From Capsicum annuum (lineage: Eukaryota; Streptophyta; Magnoliopsida; Solanales; Solanaceae), in assembly GCF_002878395.1 (NCBI RefSeq), contig NC_061118.1:2120310-2184309 (forward strand): 64,000 bases of DNA. Reading direction: 5' to 3'. Under the pieces are notes generated by a model, which saw nothing but the letters and a program-made list of their open reading frames with translations, had not been told where the DNA came from and did not search any database. Each line of letters begins with the position of its first letter. Positions within the stretch are counted from its first letter, which is position 1. Below, one piece after another: positions 1 through 10,526 of this stretch. The position numbers and the translations under genes are program-made.

Positions 1-103
1 TCTTTGCCTCCATATATTTTTTCCTTTCATCCTCTACCTTCTTCATATAAAACACCAACCTTGATATATCTATGCAATTATTCCAATATGACACCCTTGC
101 ATT

Positions 104-873
104 TTAGTACCAAGTACTATAGAGACCCGAAGCCAACTTCATCATCTGAGCTCTCATTCTAGACACTAACTTTAGAGCATAATGAGACAATTGAGTAAAC
201 TCTAATGCATACTCCTTAACACTCATCTTTCCCTGCTTCAAATTCACAAACTCCTCAACCTTAGTTTGTCTCAATTCCTGATAACAAAAGTGATCAAAGA
301 AGGTTTTCAAAAACTCTTGTCAAATAGCAGGTTCAAGATCCTCACCTTAATCTCCTCCCACTCATCATACCACTGGTAAGCCACCTCTTTCAGCTGGTAG
401 GTCAAAAGCTCCACCCCTTTGAAATCATTAGCATATATCACTCTAAAAATCTTTTCCATTTTATCCACAAACTCTTAGGGATCTTCTTCAGTCTTAGATC
501 TCATAAAAGTCGGTGGGTTTAGCCACATAAATTATCCAACCCGAGTAGCGTCCAAAGAAACAACAATTGACCCAGCATTACCTGAATAACAGGACTGAGA
601 TAACAAAATCTAAGAAAGCATATGGATGGTCTTTCTAAACTCAACATTAGAAACTATGACCTATAGAGACTAAGTACAGGTGGTATCGATCCTAGAAGCT
701 GAGGAAAGACTAGTTAAAGCTGGTGGAACCTCAGTAGGAGCAGTGGAGTCATATGTGAGGGCTCTATTTTGGATCTTCATCCCATGAGTAGTACGGACCT
801 CTTCAGTATTTGCTTAAGTGGGGGTGGAGGTTCCAGCTGTAACCCTTTGGCAATTAGTTCTTCTTGGAGGCAT
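104..873 (-). pseudogene. gag: gag of element A (Retrotrans_gag type), broken
   Basis: Gag is the structural polyprotein that packages retrotransposon RNA in cytoplasmic particles. The start is placed at 873 because the minus strand there reads MPPRRTN, the usual opening of plant gypsy gag proteins. The retrotransposon gag domain follows. Its most readable part is 104-310, which contains EFVNLKQGKMSVKEYALEF, a hallmark of the family. Between about 310 and 870 the frame shifts and stops appear, although phrases such as a TYQLKEVAYQWY-like stretch near 360-420 can still be read. The CCHC zinc knuckle, protease and RT would lie left of position 1. This is a decayed copy, not a host gene. Confidence 0.85.
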
Positions 874-1087
874 GATCTGAAATGCGGGAAGAATTTAGGA
901 GTTAGAAAAAGTCACTTGAAGCTAGAATTTCTAGAAAAAACAAAATCATAATAAAGGGAAACATTCTTAAATATCATGTAGCCTCTAGTCAATAAGTTTG
1001 GTATGCTATACACCCATAAAAAAGACTCTACTTGGCATGTCTTTGTAAATACCCTAGAATCTTAGACTGTTCTCTAATATCGAGTTT

Positions 1088-1746
1088 GTCCCAACCTAAG
1101 CCAAGACCCTATCTGTAATAGGCATCCTTGACCAATGAAGGTCCGAATAACCCCTTAGTATTTGTTCATAAGCATAGTGATAGTTAAAGTATGGAAAATA
1201 AGCCCATAAGTTATGAAGTTAAAAAAAAATCAACAATCAAATCTTAAGTCCTAAAATATGAAATGAAAACATTTATTTGACTCAGTCTATAAAGCCTCTA
1301 ACAATATAAATAAAATCTTGTGCTGGGACATAGCCTTACCGAATATCATATAACTAAAATAAACCAAGTCTATCTAGAAGGAATAAACATAGCCCTCCGA
1401 AAGAAAGATGGCTCACCACTGGTTGGGACCTGAAACTTCAGCGCGACGCGCCACAATCGTGCAAGGCTACTGAAATTTGGCAATTGTCAAATAGACCCTT
1501 TCCGCAACGCGCCAAGGTCTAAAATGATGCTATTTTACAACAAGGACTTAAATTTTCCATAACTTCTTTTCCGGTTATCGAATTTAGGCGGATCTTATAT
1601 CGTTGGAAAGCTAATTAAATTTCTCACATGATAAAAAGTCGAAATTAGGGAAATTCTATATGGTTTAAATTTTACACACTTAAGAAGTCATTCCTTAGCC
1701 TTCTAGAGATGAAATTAAACTTAAGAAAAAGTTCGGGGGTATTACA
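1088..1746 (-). repeat. 5' LTR of element A
   Basis: The minus strand begins TGTAATACCCCCG at 1746 and runs to GGGACA at 1088, next to the degenerate primer site at 1073-1087. About 659 bp. It holds a GC-rich phrase near 1440-1515 in which GCGCG and GCGCC recur, and a segment (1550-1660) asking for no reading frame. The partner LTR lies outside the window, so the ends cannot be checked against a second copy. Confidence 0.75.
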
Positions 1747-1749
1747 TTA

Positions 1750-2085
1750 CTATTCCTTTAACATTGATTTTTGGCTATGGTCGGGGGCATGTCCCGACTA
1801 GAGATTCTTTGACATTGTTTAGAGGCTTTGTATGAACAACTATTGACTTGGGCATATTATGGTTTGTTTGGTTTGGTTTAGAAGGTATGACTTGATCTAG
1901 TTGGTATCGATTTTAGACTTATCCCGAAGTCATTGAATTCTAAATACTCTATCTTGTTATATGTTCAAAATTCATCCAGCACAGGTTTTATATTGGTTGG
2001 TTAGATTGGGTATAGAGGGTGGTCTTCGGTCCTTATTGGACTTGAGATGCCCGATACGACTAGGCCCTGGTTCAGTTGTGTCAAA
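1750..2085 (+). repeat. Truncated gypsy LTR remnant (3' part)
   Basis: The stretch reads like the end of a plus-strand gypsy LTR. It runs from a GTCGGGGGCATGTCCCGAC phrase through AGAGGCTTTGTA, then past a GGCCCTGG segment to TGTGTCA at about 2083. It resembles the last 250 bp of the element C LTR (23620-23875), which ends in GTCATGACA. No partner LTR or internal region is present. Element A ends directly against it, so A may have inserted into it. Confidence 0.5.
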
Positions 2086-2398
2086 AACACATAGTTGGTG
2101 AGGCATTGTATCAAAGTGAGAAAGTAAGAATGAGAGTGTGAGTCATAGCCAAAAGCTTGACTCTATACTTGTACCTTGATTTCATTTACAAAGAACTAGT
2201 AAAATCCCTTGCAATCCAAAGGGACTGGAGTAAGACCTATTAAAAGTCTCATCCAGTATAAAATATTTGGTGTTATTTACATTTAGTATGTTATTTTTTG
2301 AATTTCTCATTACTGCATCAATAGTCGACTATCTGTCTAAAAAATCGATTGTCTAATAAAAAAATGAGTAATTCACCCCCTCTTACTACTTTCAATTA
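2086..2398. other. Worn sequence with a copia-like LTR tail
   Basis: No gene is visible. At 2200-2285 the phrase GCAATCCAAAGGGACTGGAG, then CCAGTATAAAATATTTGGTG, resembles the 3' end of plant Ty1/copia LTRs, which commonly carry GGACTGGA...CCAGTATAAA. This is recognition by eye and weak. Confidence 0.35.
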
Positions 2399-2552
2399 TT
2401 ATTTATTATTTAAAAAATAATCTGATAATATATAGGTTAGAACAACCTAACACAACATCCAATAAATTACATCATCAATCACCTATTGTCATTCAATAGA
2501 AATGCAGAACCTGTTTAATTTATAATGTGAAGTCTGAGCTTCAAAGTTAAAA
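2399..2552 (+). repeat. Direct repeat, copy 1 of 2 (about 150 bp)
   Basis: This stretch is repeated at 2919-3070 in the same orientation with scattered mismatches. Shared landmarks in order are TAATCTG, TAATATATAGGTTA, ACACAACAT, CAATAAATTACATCATCAAT, CACCTATTGTCATT, ATGCAGAAC and AAGTCTGAGCTT. Each copy follows a TTATTATTATT-like run. They could be a tandem duplication or the ends of a small unidentified element. Confidence 0.8.
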
Positions 2553-2918
2553 ATTTATTTTGCTAAAATTTTAAATGGGTCAGGGCATATGATGGGTTTC
2601 TGGAAAATAGCCCAGGTCTACAAAAAATAGAAAATCTGTTAAATTTTGGCTTTTTAGGAGATCTGATTCTAAACTATCAAGGAGAACAATAATGTATTTA
2701 AAGTAATAAGTTTACATATTCCAAGTTTGCTGATCTAGCATCTTAGAAATTAATTACATATTAAAAAAATTATAACATAAGATTTCTTAAATGATAATCG
2801 TGTATGCAATAAAATTTTTACTATGCTATTCGTGACTAAAATTTTCAACTATATTTTATTCTTAAATGAGTACTAAATGGTGTGAAAAAGAACTGAAGAT
2901 GCACTATTACTATTATTA

Positions 2919-3070
2919 TTATTATTATTTAAAAGGTAATCTGCTAATATATAGGTTACAGCAACCCAACACAACATTCAATAAATTACATCATCAATCA
3001 CCTATTGTCATTAATAGATATGCAGAACTTATTTAACTTATAGTTTGAAGTCTGAGCTTTAAAGTTAAAA
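2919..3070 (+). repeat. Direct repeat, copy 2 of 2 (about 150 bp)
   Basis: Second copy of the 2399-2552 repeat, same orientation, 520 bp downstream. It follows an ATT trinucleotide run at 2909-2929. The intervening 2553-2918 is AT-rich and has no recognisable gene. Confidence 0.8.
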
Positions 3071-3880
3071 TAAGAGAGGAGAAAAACAAAGAAAAAATGT
3101 AAAAGAGTATAATGAGGCAGGGTGGGGATGAGAATATACTGGATATGTTGTTGTTGTTAATAGGACGGAGCGGGGCAAATTTTAGATAAATAGTAAATGG
3201 AGCAGGATAGGGCAGGTCAAAATCATAGTAGTCAAGACGTGTCCCTCCCCATTGCCATCTCTACGACCACAGTAACATATTCAGAATGAAGAAACTGATC
3301 ATCTTTTATGTGTTATCTTTCCTTCTTTCTTTTTTATGGTCGAGCGATGGGTTTGGAGCGTAGAGTGTTGGGGCACCGGGCAAGGATGTCTTCATGCTTG
3401 CATACAAATAATATACACGAAAAAAATATATTTAATAAACTCTGTGTTATATGGATAATTTGGAAACATACAGTTGATAAATGCTGCCCAAAAAAAAAAA
3501 GCAGATTCCAAAGGGATCTGCTAGCTTAAGCACCTTCTCAAATACAATTAAACATCTCCATAGTGATAGTGTTTGTTCGAAAATATCATGGTTGCTACAA
3601 AAGAGGTGGTGTTATATATGTATATTTTCACTTGAAGTTCAGATCTCATTTAGCAGCTATAAAAAAAAGTATGCAAATTAGAAATACTTTAGCTTGAAAA
3701 TAAAAAAGGCAAACATTAGTAGTATTTTCATTGTGAAGTTATGTGATATGCACCATTTAAATATAAATTTTTCTTTAAATTAGATATTCGTACTTCAAAT
3801 TTACTGTGTGCATGAAATTAATGATGATTACCATAAATATTTTGATATTTATTTCGTACATAATGCATTTCTTACAAAAT
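3071..3880. other. Non-coding AT-rich stretch
   Basis: No gene is recognised. At 3110-3265 a GC-rich phrase (GGGGCAAAT...GACGTGTCCCTCCCCATTGCCATCTCTAC) looks like part of an interspersed repeat. The short open frames at 3308-3529 and 3481-3681 show no family resemblance, overlap in different frames, and include a homopolymer A run at 3490. I do not call them genes. Confidence 0.4.
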
Positions 3881-4083
3881 ATCATTATATAATATTGAGT
3901 ATGCTGCTATAGAGAGATAATTTTACAAAGATTGTACCACTATAATAAATGTCATTGATGTTATAATGTAAAATGCCGTTATAGAAAAGTAAAATATAAG
4001 ACGAAATCGGTTCAGGAGAAAATCACGTTGCTATAGTAACATACCGTTATAACGAGGTGACGTTATAGAAAGGTCTGGCTGTA
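3881..4083. repeat. MITE-like fragment with repeated GTTATAGA phrases
   Basis: The stretch repeats GTTATAG/GCTATAG phrases (3905, 3990, 4028, 4068) and ends GTTATAGAAAGGTCTGGCTGTA. This is the style of a dispersed repeat common in Solanaceae that carries alternating CGTTATAAC and TATAGAAAGG phrases. No clean terminal inverted repeat is visible, so it is a fragment. It abuts the Stowaway element. Confidence 0.4.
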
Positions 4084-4337
4084 CTTTCTCCATCCCATAT
4101 TAATTGATCATCTCATTATAAATAGTTGTCCCAAATTACATGTCAATTTATTAAATCAAGATAAATTAATTATATTTTTTCATTTCACCCTTAAAATTAA
4201 TTATTTTTGAAAGTGTAAATAAATAATTTATAAAATTTCAATAAAATATCTTTAAGGATAAATTAGTAATATTACCTTTCTTATTTTCTTATTTATAATT
4301 TCTTAAAAAATGAACAATTAATATGGGACGGCAAGGA
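4084..4337. mobile_element. Stowaway MITE (Tc1/mariner type), 254 bp
   Basis: The left end reads CTTTCTCCATCCCATATTAA and the right end reads TTAATATGGGACGGCAAGGA, an imperfect terminal inverted repeat. Both are flanked by TA (4082-4083 and 4338-4339), the target duplication of Tc1/mariner elements. The Stowaway terminal consensus CTCCCTCCGTCCCA is clearly recognisable. No open frame is present, as expected for a non-autonomous MITE. Confidence 0.9.
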
Positions 4338-4339
4338 TA

Positions 4340-4908
4340 AAAAAGGGAACTGCTAAAGCAAACTACACTAAAATCACAAATACTAACTGATGAACAAGTC
4401 AGACTCTAAATCAAATAAAAAAATTAAGTCAAAAAATCAATGTAAACAGGCTAAATCTAAAAACTCAACATAGGTCGAAGTCTGATTTTGAGGATACTAG
4501 CCAGACAACTCAGGCAGCCATAACAATTTTACATTCGTTGGCTATTCCCCACTTCCTTATTGTTGCCCATACTGCTCTTCACTCTATCAATTATCCGCCC
4601 TAAAAATCCACACAACTTTACAATATTTGATTGTTCTAACTCCGTTGCCTTCGCAAATGTGAAAACCACATTTGGTCAAAGAAGTATATTCTGATGCATG
4701 TTTCAGCCTAAAGATAAACCGTTGGTCAAAGAATGCATGCAGAAAGCAATAAGAGAGACTATACAATTGGAGGTAAGATTCAATGTCAGGAGATCGAAGA
4801 GCATTTGCAATGCAATAGTATATCTGAAAGTACTGTCCAGAGCTCCAGAGAAAGAAATGTCAGTTTAAGCATGGCTGATACTGACTCTTTTTTGCTCAGA
4901 TAGTGTAT
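4340..4908. other. Unassigned stretch before the LINE remnant
   Basis: No gene is recognised. The sequence from about 4560 is less AT-rich than its surroundings and may be worn coding sequence of the same LINE as the RNase H remnant that follows. I could not read a family motif in it. Confidence 0.3.
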
Positions 4909-5183
4909 AAGAGGTGAACGGAAAATCCCCTGGAAAATCTGCAACCACATCAAAGAGATTCAAAAACTAGTAGAAATACATGGTGTTACTATCAAGCACT
5001 ACTGCCTCAAGGAAGCCAAGAAGCCACCAGATAAATGGTCTGCCTTGAGTCATGGGCTGGACGAGGACCATGTGTACAACAGTTTCTCTGAAATGCGACA
5101 AGAAGTCAGAGGCCTCATTAATATGGACAAGTGGGATCTCCCATCCTTTAAAAGTAGGAGAACAAAATACAATATTATATGAA
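4909..5183 (+). pseudogene. C-terminal RNase H-like remnant of a plant LINE
   Basis: A single open frame of about 90 codons runs to a TGA at 5181. It is the frame containing WSALSHGLDEDHVY, then EVRGLINMDKWDLPSF. Plant L1-type LINE polyproteins and related RNase H proteins end with this kind of segment: a degenerate 'ADxLAxxS' region followed by a short 'P.EVRGL...DK..LPS.R' tail. The expected alanine-aspartate pair of the RNase H active region is replaced (KPPDKWSALS), and nothing upstream is recognisable. The tail ends the ORF at the usual place, so this looks like the true 3' coding end of a LINE whose 5' parts have decayed. The assignment rests on tail resemblance alone. Confidence 0.6.
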
Positions 5184-6530
5184 CACTTTACACATGTAGA
5201 AATATTTTTAAAAAAGTACAAGCAATTTTCTTGGACACTTCAATCAAGGTAGAGTAATCAAAACTCCAACGTCAATTGGTATTTACTAATACTGCTAGTA
5301 CTTATGATTGTATTATAATATTAATATTTATGAATTATATATGTAACTATAGACTTCAGTACGATATTTCGTATTTTGATATTTTTTATAAATACCGAAA
5401 ATCGTACTGAATCCCTTTAAAAATTTAAAATGCATAGCAAATACCATACTGAAACTGCGGTACCAGAAATTTTGGTCTTGATATGGTATCCGATATCTAC
5501 GGTACCATGCCCACCCCTACTTCGAAGGATCCGTCCAACTGTACAAAAAGCTACTTGATAGCTTAGAAGATACCAAATAGATTCTGCAGAAACAATTCAA
5601 CTATGGCTACCGGCTGGGAGGACACTTAAATAGTCCACAACACGGTATACGACTCTCGGTAATATTATTATGAATTTAGCTACCAAACTTCATGGGATTA
5701 GCATATATGCTTCTGCAGAACCACCAAAGAGCGCTTTCCATGGATATATTGATTTTCTTAAGCACCTCGATTGAGCAGTAAATTCAATGTGACATGCCCC
5801 CAAATGCGAGCAATTATTCTGTTAGCCTTTCAGAAAAGTTAGTTATCTAAGAAGCTATTAGAGCCAAAGAAGCTAAATATGGAAACACTCCAACTAAATA
5901 GAGGATAAAATGCGTTTATTATGATACATGGTTTCCTGTTAAACAAAGGACAAACCACAATGTAAAATACTCTCACCCAATATTCTATTAATCCTAAAAG
6001 AAATGTCGCTCCCAGGCGGTTCAATGCCAAAGATTATTGTGCCAAATATAATGGGAGAACAATCAAAGAATGTCAGCGGTGGATTCTTTAGCTCAAATAG
6101 AATATGGCATCTCTCTTTATATTTCTGTGTTTTCTCGGCAGATGGAGTTCACTAATTTAGTAGCTACTAAATAAATTAACTTAAACAAATAATTTGGGCA
6201 AGCGCACTATTATTTTTAAAACGTGAGGACAATGAACACATTTAGTCTCTATGGATAGAAAGAAAAAAAAGAAATGAGGGTATACCCGACCGCATCAGGA
6301 GGAAAGAGTTAATTATTTATAGATTATTGAATACCTCTTTAAGAGCATTGACTTTGAAAATTTAAATTGCGATCAAAACCTTGATTTCATTTCAGCTGCT
6401 CACTCGATCCTTCTGCAAAGAAATTCACATGAAAAATTTAAATTCGACTAAATTTTGTTTTTATATCCACATGCAACATGATATATATTTGTATTCATAG
6501 AAGCTTCTGAAAGGCAGTTACGTACGTAAT
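5184..6530. other. AT-rich non-coding stretch with a worn MITE-like segment
   Basis: At 5345-5520 the text ATACCGAAAATCGTACTG, CGGTACC, GATATGGTATCCGATAT and CTACGGTACCATGCCCACCCC resembles a dispersed repeat of Solanaceae that ends in GGTACCATGCCCACCCCTA. No second end is visible. The rest (5520-6530) has short overlapping open frames on both strands without family resemblance. No gene is called. Confidence 0.4.
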
Positions 6531-6535
6531 ACTAA

Positions 6536-7239
6536 GGGCTGTTTGGTCATGGATATTTTTTTTTCCGAAAACTTTTTTCGGAATTGAAAATTATGGTGTT
6601 TGTCCATGAAACTTTGTAAAACAATTCCGGAATAAAATTCTGAAAATGGAAAACAACTTTTTGTTGTTTCCCTTTTTTCAACTTCCATTATTATTACACA
6701 TAACCCCAATCTTTAAATTTTTACACAAATCCCTCTTATTAACTAAATTCCGTATTTTTTTAAAAAGATCAAATTCAATAAAATAATTAATTCAAGTGAA
6801 AATAATTAAGAACTTTCATCAACAAATTTAAGAATATATAAAATATATTTATATATAGCAATCATATTTATCAAAATATATTTTTCTCTATTTAATCGAT
6901 TATGATTAGATAAACTTATTTGGCTCGTGCTTGTGATATTTTTATTCTAATTTTAGAAGAATAACAATCATAATAATTAGTTTGCTGTTAATTATTTTAT
7001 CAATTGAAAACATATAAATTATTTTCTCAACATTTGATTGTATGTTAGTAGGTAAATTAGTAGTTGAGTGATTTTGATAATTTTTAAAAGTTGAGGGCAT
7101 AAAATCATATTTAAAAAAGATTTTTCAAAAGTCAAAAAAAATTTTCAAAAAGACATCGCAAAACACAAGTCCAACTCCAATTTCATCTTCAACTCCAACT
7201 CCAACTTCGGAAAAAAGTAATTTTCATGGTCAAACGGCT
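6536..7239. mobile_element. 704-bp non-autonomous TIR element flanked by ACTAA
   Basis: The left end reads GGGCTGTTTGGTCATGGATA and the right end, reversed, reads AGCCGTTTGACCATGAAAAT. Both ends continue into CCGAA-containing inverted sequence. ACTAA occurs directly outside both ends (6531-6535 and 7240-7244). The interior is AT-rich and has no transposase. The duplication could be the 5 bp ACTAA or only TAA. TAA would fit PIF/Harbinger, whose elements often begin GGG...TGTTTGG, so the superfamily is left open. Confidence 0.8.
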
Positions 7240-7325
7240 ACTAAGGATGTAAAACTTACAGCAGGAACGCGAGGGGCCTTAACAGTCTTTTTAATAGAAG
7301 ACTTGTTAAATGTTCTTTATAGAAA

Positions 7326-8030
7326 TTGAAGGTAGATGTTCCTGTCTTCAGGAAACAAAGATTAACAAGATGTGGAGGACATTGCTTAATAGTTATATGG
7401 ACCCATCTACGGATAAAATGTGGATACATAGAACATGAAGGGAGTAGTGGGGGAATTCTGATCATGTGGGACAACAAAGTTTTCTCTTTTTTTTTTTTTG
7501 AGGGGGTGGGGGGTGGAGGGTGCGGTGGGGGTGGGGGTGGGGTTAGTGGGTTGAAGAGGGACAATATGCCATAACTTACAATTTCAAATCAGTCCAAAAT
7601 TCCTTTTCATGATTCCTTATTGGGTCTATGCACCCCACACAAGAAGTGAGGAACTTGAGTGCTGGGAAGAAATTACAGCAATGAAAGCACCGAAAGAGGG
7701 ACCATAGATATCTTGTGGGGATTTTACACAGTGAAGCAGGTAGAGATAAGAGGGTGCTCCAGAATAACTAATGTTATGCCCAACTTCTCCAAATGGATCG
7801 AGTATATGGAGCTGCCTAATCTTCATCTAATTGGAGGAAATTTCACCTGGTTCAAAGGAGTTAATCATTAGAGTGCTACTATATTGGATAGATTCTTATA
7901 CTCCATGGAATAGGAGGAAGCATTCAGCAGCATCAATTAGAAACTGCTTCCCAGAATGATCACTGATCATAGATCGATTGTTCTTGAATATGGGGAGTAG
8001 GACCCAAAAATTTCCTACTTTTGGGTTTGG
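7326..8030 (+). pseudogene. LINE endonuclease (APE type) remnant, frameshifted
   Basis: L1-type LINEs encode an apurinic-type endonuclease that nicks the target DNA. The family motifs occur in order but in different frames. GGILIMWD is at about 7449-7473, WVYAPHTRSEELECWEE at 7620-7670, CGDF near 7717, and GGNFTWF near 7830-7850. LDRFLYSME is near 7885-7910 and MITDH near 7957-7971, the last matching the SDH box that carries a catalytic aspartate-histidine pair. Stops and at least two frameshifts separate them. A T-run and G-rich tract at 7486-7556 sits inside the domain. RT does not follow: after 8030 the sequence changes to transposon-end material. This copy lies downstream of the RNase H remnant on the same strand, so the two do not form one colinear LINE. 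Confidence 0.8.
7486..7556 (+). repeat. T-run followed by a G-rich tract
   Basis: An unbroken T run of about 12 bases is followed by some 55 bases that are almost all G, with GGGGG/GGGG blocks separated by one to four bases. The plus strand could form a G-quadruplex. It interrupts the LINE endonuclease remnant. Confidence 0.9.
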
Positions 8031-8260
8031 CCATAAAAACCAAGAATATATTCACTTTATTTGATATTTTTGAAGTTAAAAATAGAGGATGAGAAAAATA
8101 TTTTCCTGGGGAGAAAGTTTTTCTGGAAAATAAGTTGATTTTCTATTTATTTTCTCATGTTTGATTGATGAGTGAAAAATATTTTATGGTATTTGATTGG
8201 TGAGAAAAAATATTTTTCAGTGTTTGGTTGGTGAGTGAAAAAATATTTTTTAGAAAATAC

Positions 8261-9269
8261 TACTAATTTTTAACTAGTATATCACTGTCTCTAGCAACTC
8301 AACAATTTGTAAGAAATAATTTAAGCATAGCAAATAATATCAATTTCGAGTACTAAAATACTACAAGCCACTAAGAAACTATTAATTAGCAAGCATTGGA
8401 GACACACTTCAATATTTTATCAAGACAATCTCAAGATACTACAATCAATTGAAATACAACGGAACGACACGCTTATTCAACTTTGTGAAACAAGCTTCAA
8501 CGATGACCAAATTGAATACGCAATTAGCAAAAGTAACGTAGGTAAGTCTTCCTTTATGCATATGAAAATAATAGTACATTCAACAAACATTGAAAACATG
8601 GGAAAATTCTAGCTTCACTATGTTTTATTTCAATCAGTCAACAAGGAGGATGGATTAGTTGATCTTCTCAACTGCATTCACTTCCTCCACTTCATGAAAT
8701 CTTAATAATACGTAACAGTTAACAAAACAATTCAATGAATGTCACACGACAAGTAAAAGTAGCATAGATGTAGAAAACACTGCATGTAGTACCATCCCCG
8801 TGCATAGTCTGCAAGTAACATGCAACAAAAATTAATTTCATCTGAAATGACCTGACTTGTTAAGTAAATGATGGGCCTCATTTCCCCCTCTATCAACTTA
8901 TATACTTGAGACATGTCCAAACATCTTCTAGCTAACTAATCTAAGTGATATATTTAGTCCAACAATAGTGTAGTACTCATATTGATCCACATTCAATATA
9001 TTATGTTGCCCAAAGTTGTTCTATTACCGGCATCAAGCAGATGCAAAGAGTACAAAAGTAGATATTAATATTGAGTATCAAAATATTACAAGTCACTAAA
9101 ATTTAAGCAGCTACTAATTATATAATTCAAGTTTCTTAATCAATATTTCCTCAAATCCACGAAAGAGAGAACTTTGACAACAAATACACAAACTATTATC
9201 AAAAATAAAAATGTGCGAATTATAATTGCTTCCAAATCCTATGAAGCTAATTCCAACCCATATGTGTAA
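8261..9269. other. Non-coding stretch inside the candidate TIR element
   Basis: AT-rich; no family recognised. It is the 3' side of the Myb/SANT-like gene and may include its 3' untranslated region. The short open frame at 8732-8920 (-) shows no resemblance. Confidence 0.4.
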
Positions 9270-9764
9270 CTATTGTTGTTGCTTGAATCGTTCCAACCAC
9301 ACCTTATGGAGATTTTAATTTTTTGCCATGAATGTCTTTGCTAAAGTATCGCTTTGCACCAAATAATCAAAAGCATCACCGAGGAACTCTTTCTTATAAC
9401 CTTCCATTGCCATAACTTCTTCGTACAACTTTATCACATCTAAGCGACTATTAACCATATTACCAATTATCATTGTCACTTCTCCAAATTTTATAGATAT
9501 ATCACCTGCGACATCTTGCATCTTAAAAGAATGCTTTCTTTTGCGAGTTACCTTGACTTGAGAAGTTTTGGTCACTTGTATATCCTTTTCCATGGATGAT
9601 TACTCAATGTCATTATCATTATCTTTCTTAAAACAACAATCAAAATCTATATCTTCAAATGACTTAGTGTAATCTCCCCTAACTCGATCATTTTCACACA
9701 TAAGAGACATTTCATCAAACATGTCAAATTTTTTATTGATAAACTTATCATGATTGGGATGTGC
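9270..9764 (-). pseudogene. Myb/SANT-like DNA-binding protein, last exon only
   Basis: On the minus strand the exon begins at 9764 after a good acceptor (TTTGTATTGTAG) and reads AHPNHDKFINKKFDMFDEM, then an acidic stretch (DIDFDCCFKKDNDND). It continues into a KVTRKRKHSF basic patch and a helical tail with SDTLAKTFMAKN and VWLERFKQQQ, ending with TAG at 9272-9270. In-frame stops follow the acidic stretch and FMAKN. This order is that of the C-terminal half of plant Myb/SANT-like proteins, a family related to the DNA-binding ORF1 partner of PIF/Harbinger transposases. The first exon, which should encode the Myb domain, is not found to the right within 450 bp. Its place is taken by the oppositely oriented MYB80-like exons. 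Confidence 0.65.
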
Positions 9765-10222
9765 CTACAATACAAAGATTAGAAAAAACTTAATATCAAG
9801 TTCATTTAGTTCTAATTGGATAATGTAACATAAACAAACCATAGCAAGCACAACAACCAAAAAATATGGACACAGTGATGCATATAAAATAATTCTCAAC
9901 CAAAAATAGAAAGTTATTGATGGCAACATTGTTACTGCTGGTTACTTCAACAATGGGGACAAAAATCCCAGGTACTAAACTGGGCAAGAACAGAATCATT
10001 AAGAATGCATAGCTTATATGCCATAAACCCAAACAGAAAACAAACAAACACACACTGCATATAGGAAGCTCAATAGGACATATAGAAAGCTTACAATTAA
10101 TTTTCCACTGTCCTCACAATTACTCCATCATGTTCTCTTATTAATCCTTAGTATAGTAAAATTGCAAAAACATATTTATCATGTATATATGGCTTAACAT
10201 TTTGTATCTATTATTATATACA
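9765..10222. other. Non-coding gap between the Myb/SANT exon and MYB80-like exon 2
   Basis: It should contain exon 1 of the MYB gene (plus) or of the Myb/SANT gene (minus). Neither can be read. The short open frame at 9802-10053 (-) is hydrophobic and without family resemblance. Confidence 0.4.
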
Positions 10223-10526
10223 ACTTTACAAAGATGTGGAAAAAATTGTAGATTGAGATGGACAAATTACCTTAGGCCTGATCTCAAACATGGCCAATTT
10301 TTAGAGGCATAAGAACATACCATTGTCACACTTCACTCAATCCTTGGCAATAGGTAAAAATTTAAAACTGTATGTTACTTTTCTGTGAGAGGTTATTTTT
10401 TGTATTATGTCCTTGTGGAATATCGATTACGTTGAAGTAGAAGATTCTAAATTTGGGGATAAAAAAGTTTTAAAAATAATATAACCTTGTGGCCCTATTG
10501 GTCTCATGGAAATAACTATTGTCATT

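Larger units (their letters stand above)
1..1746 (-). mobile_element. Element A: 5' part of a Ty3/gypsy LTR retrotransposon, cut by window start
   Basis: Read on the minus strand, this stretch gives LTR, primer-binding site and gag in the order expected for a Ty3/gypsy element. Pol and the 3' LTR would lie left of position 1. The LTR starts TGTAATACCCCCGAAC at 1746 and ends near 1088. It is followed by a worn primer site (AACTCGATATTAGAG, normally AACTTGGTATCAGAG), then by a gag whose start codon is at 873. The element is clearly dead because gag is broken by stops and frameshifts. I infer a chromovirus-type gypsy element from the gag style; no pol is visible here to confirm it. Confidence 0.85.

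Noticed and set aside
7256..7564. Proline-rich 102-codon open frame on minus
   Set aside because: The proline run is the complement of the G-rich tract. The real coding remnant is the LINE endonuclease on plus.
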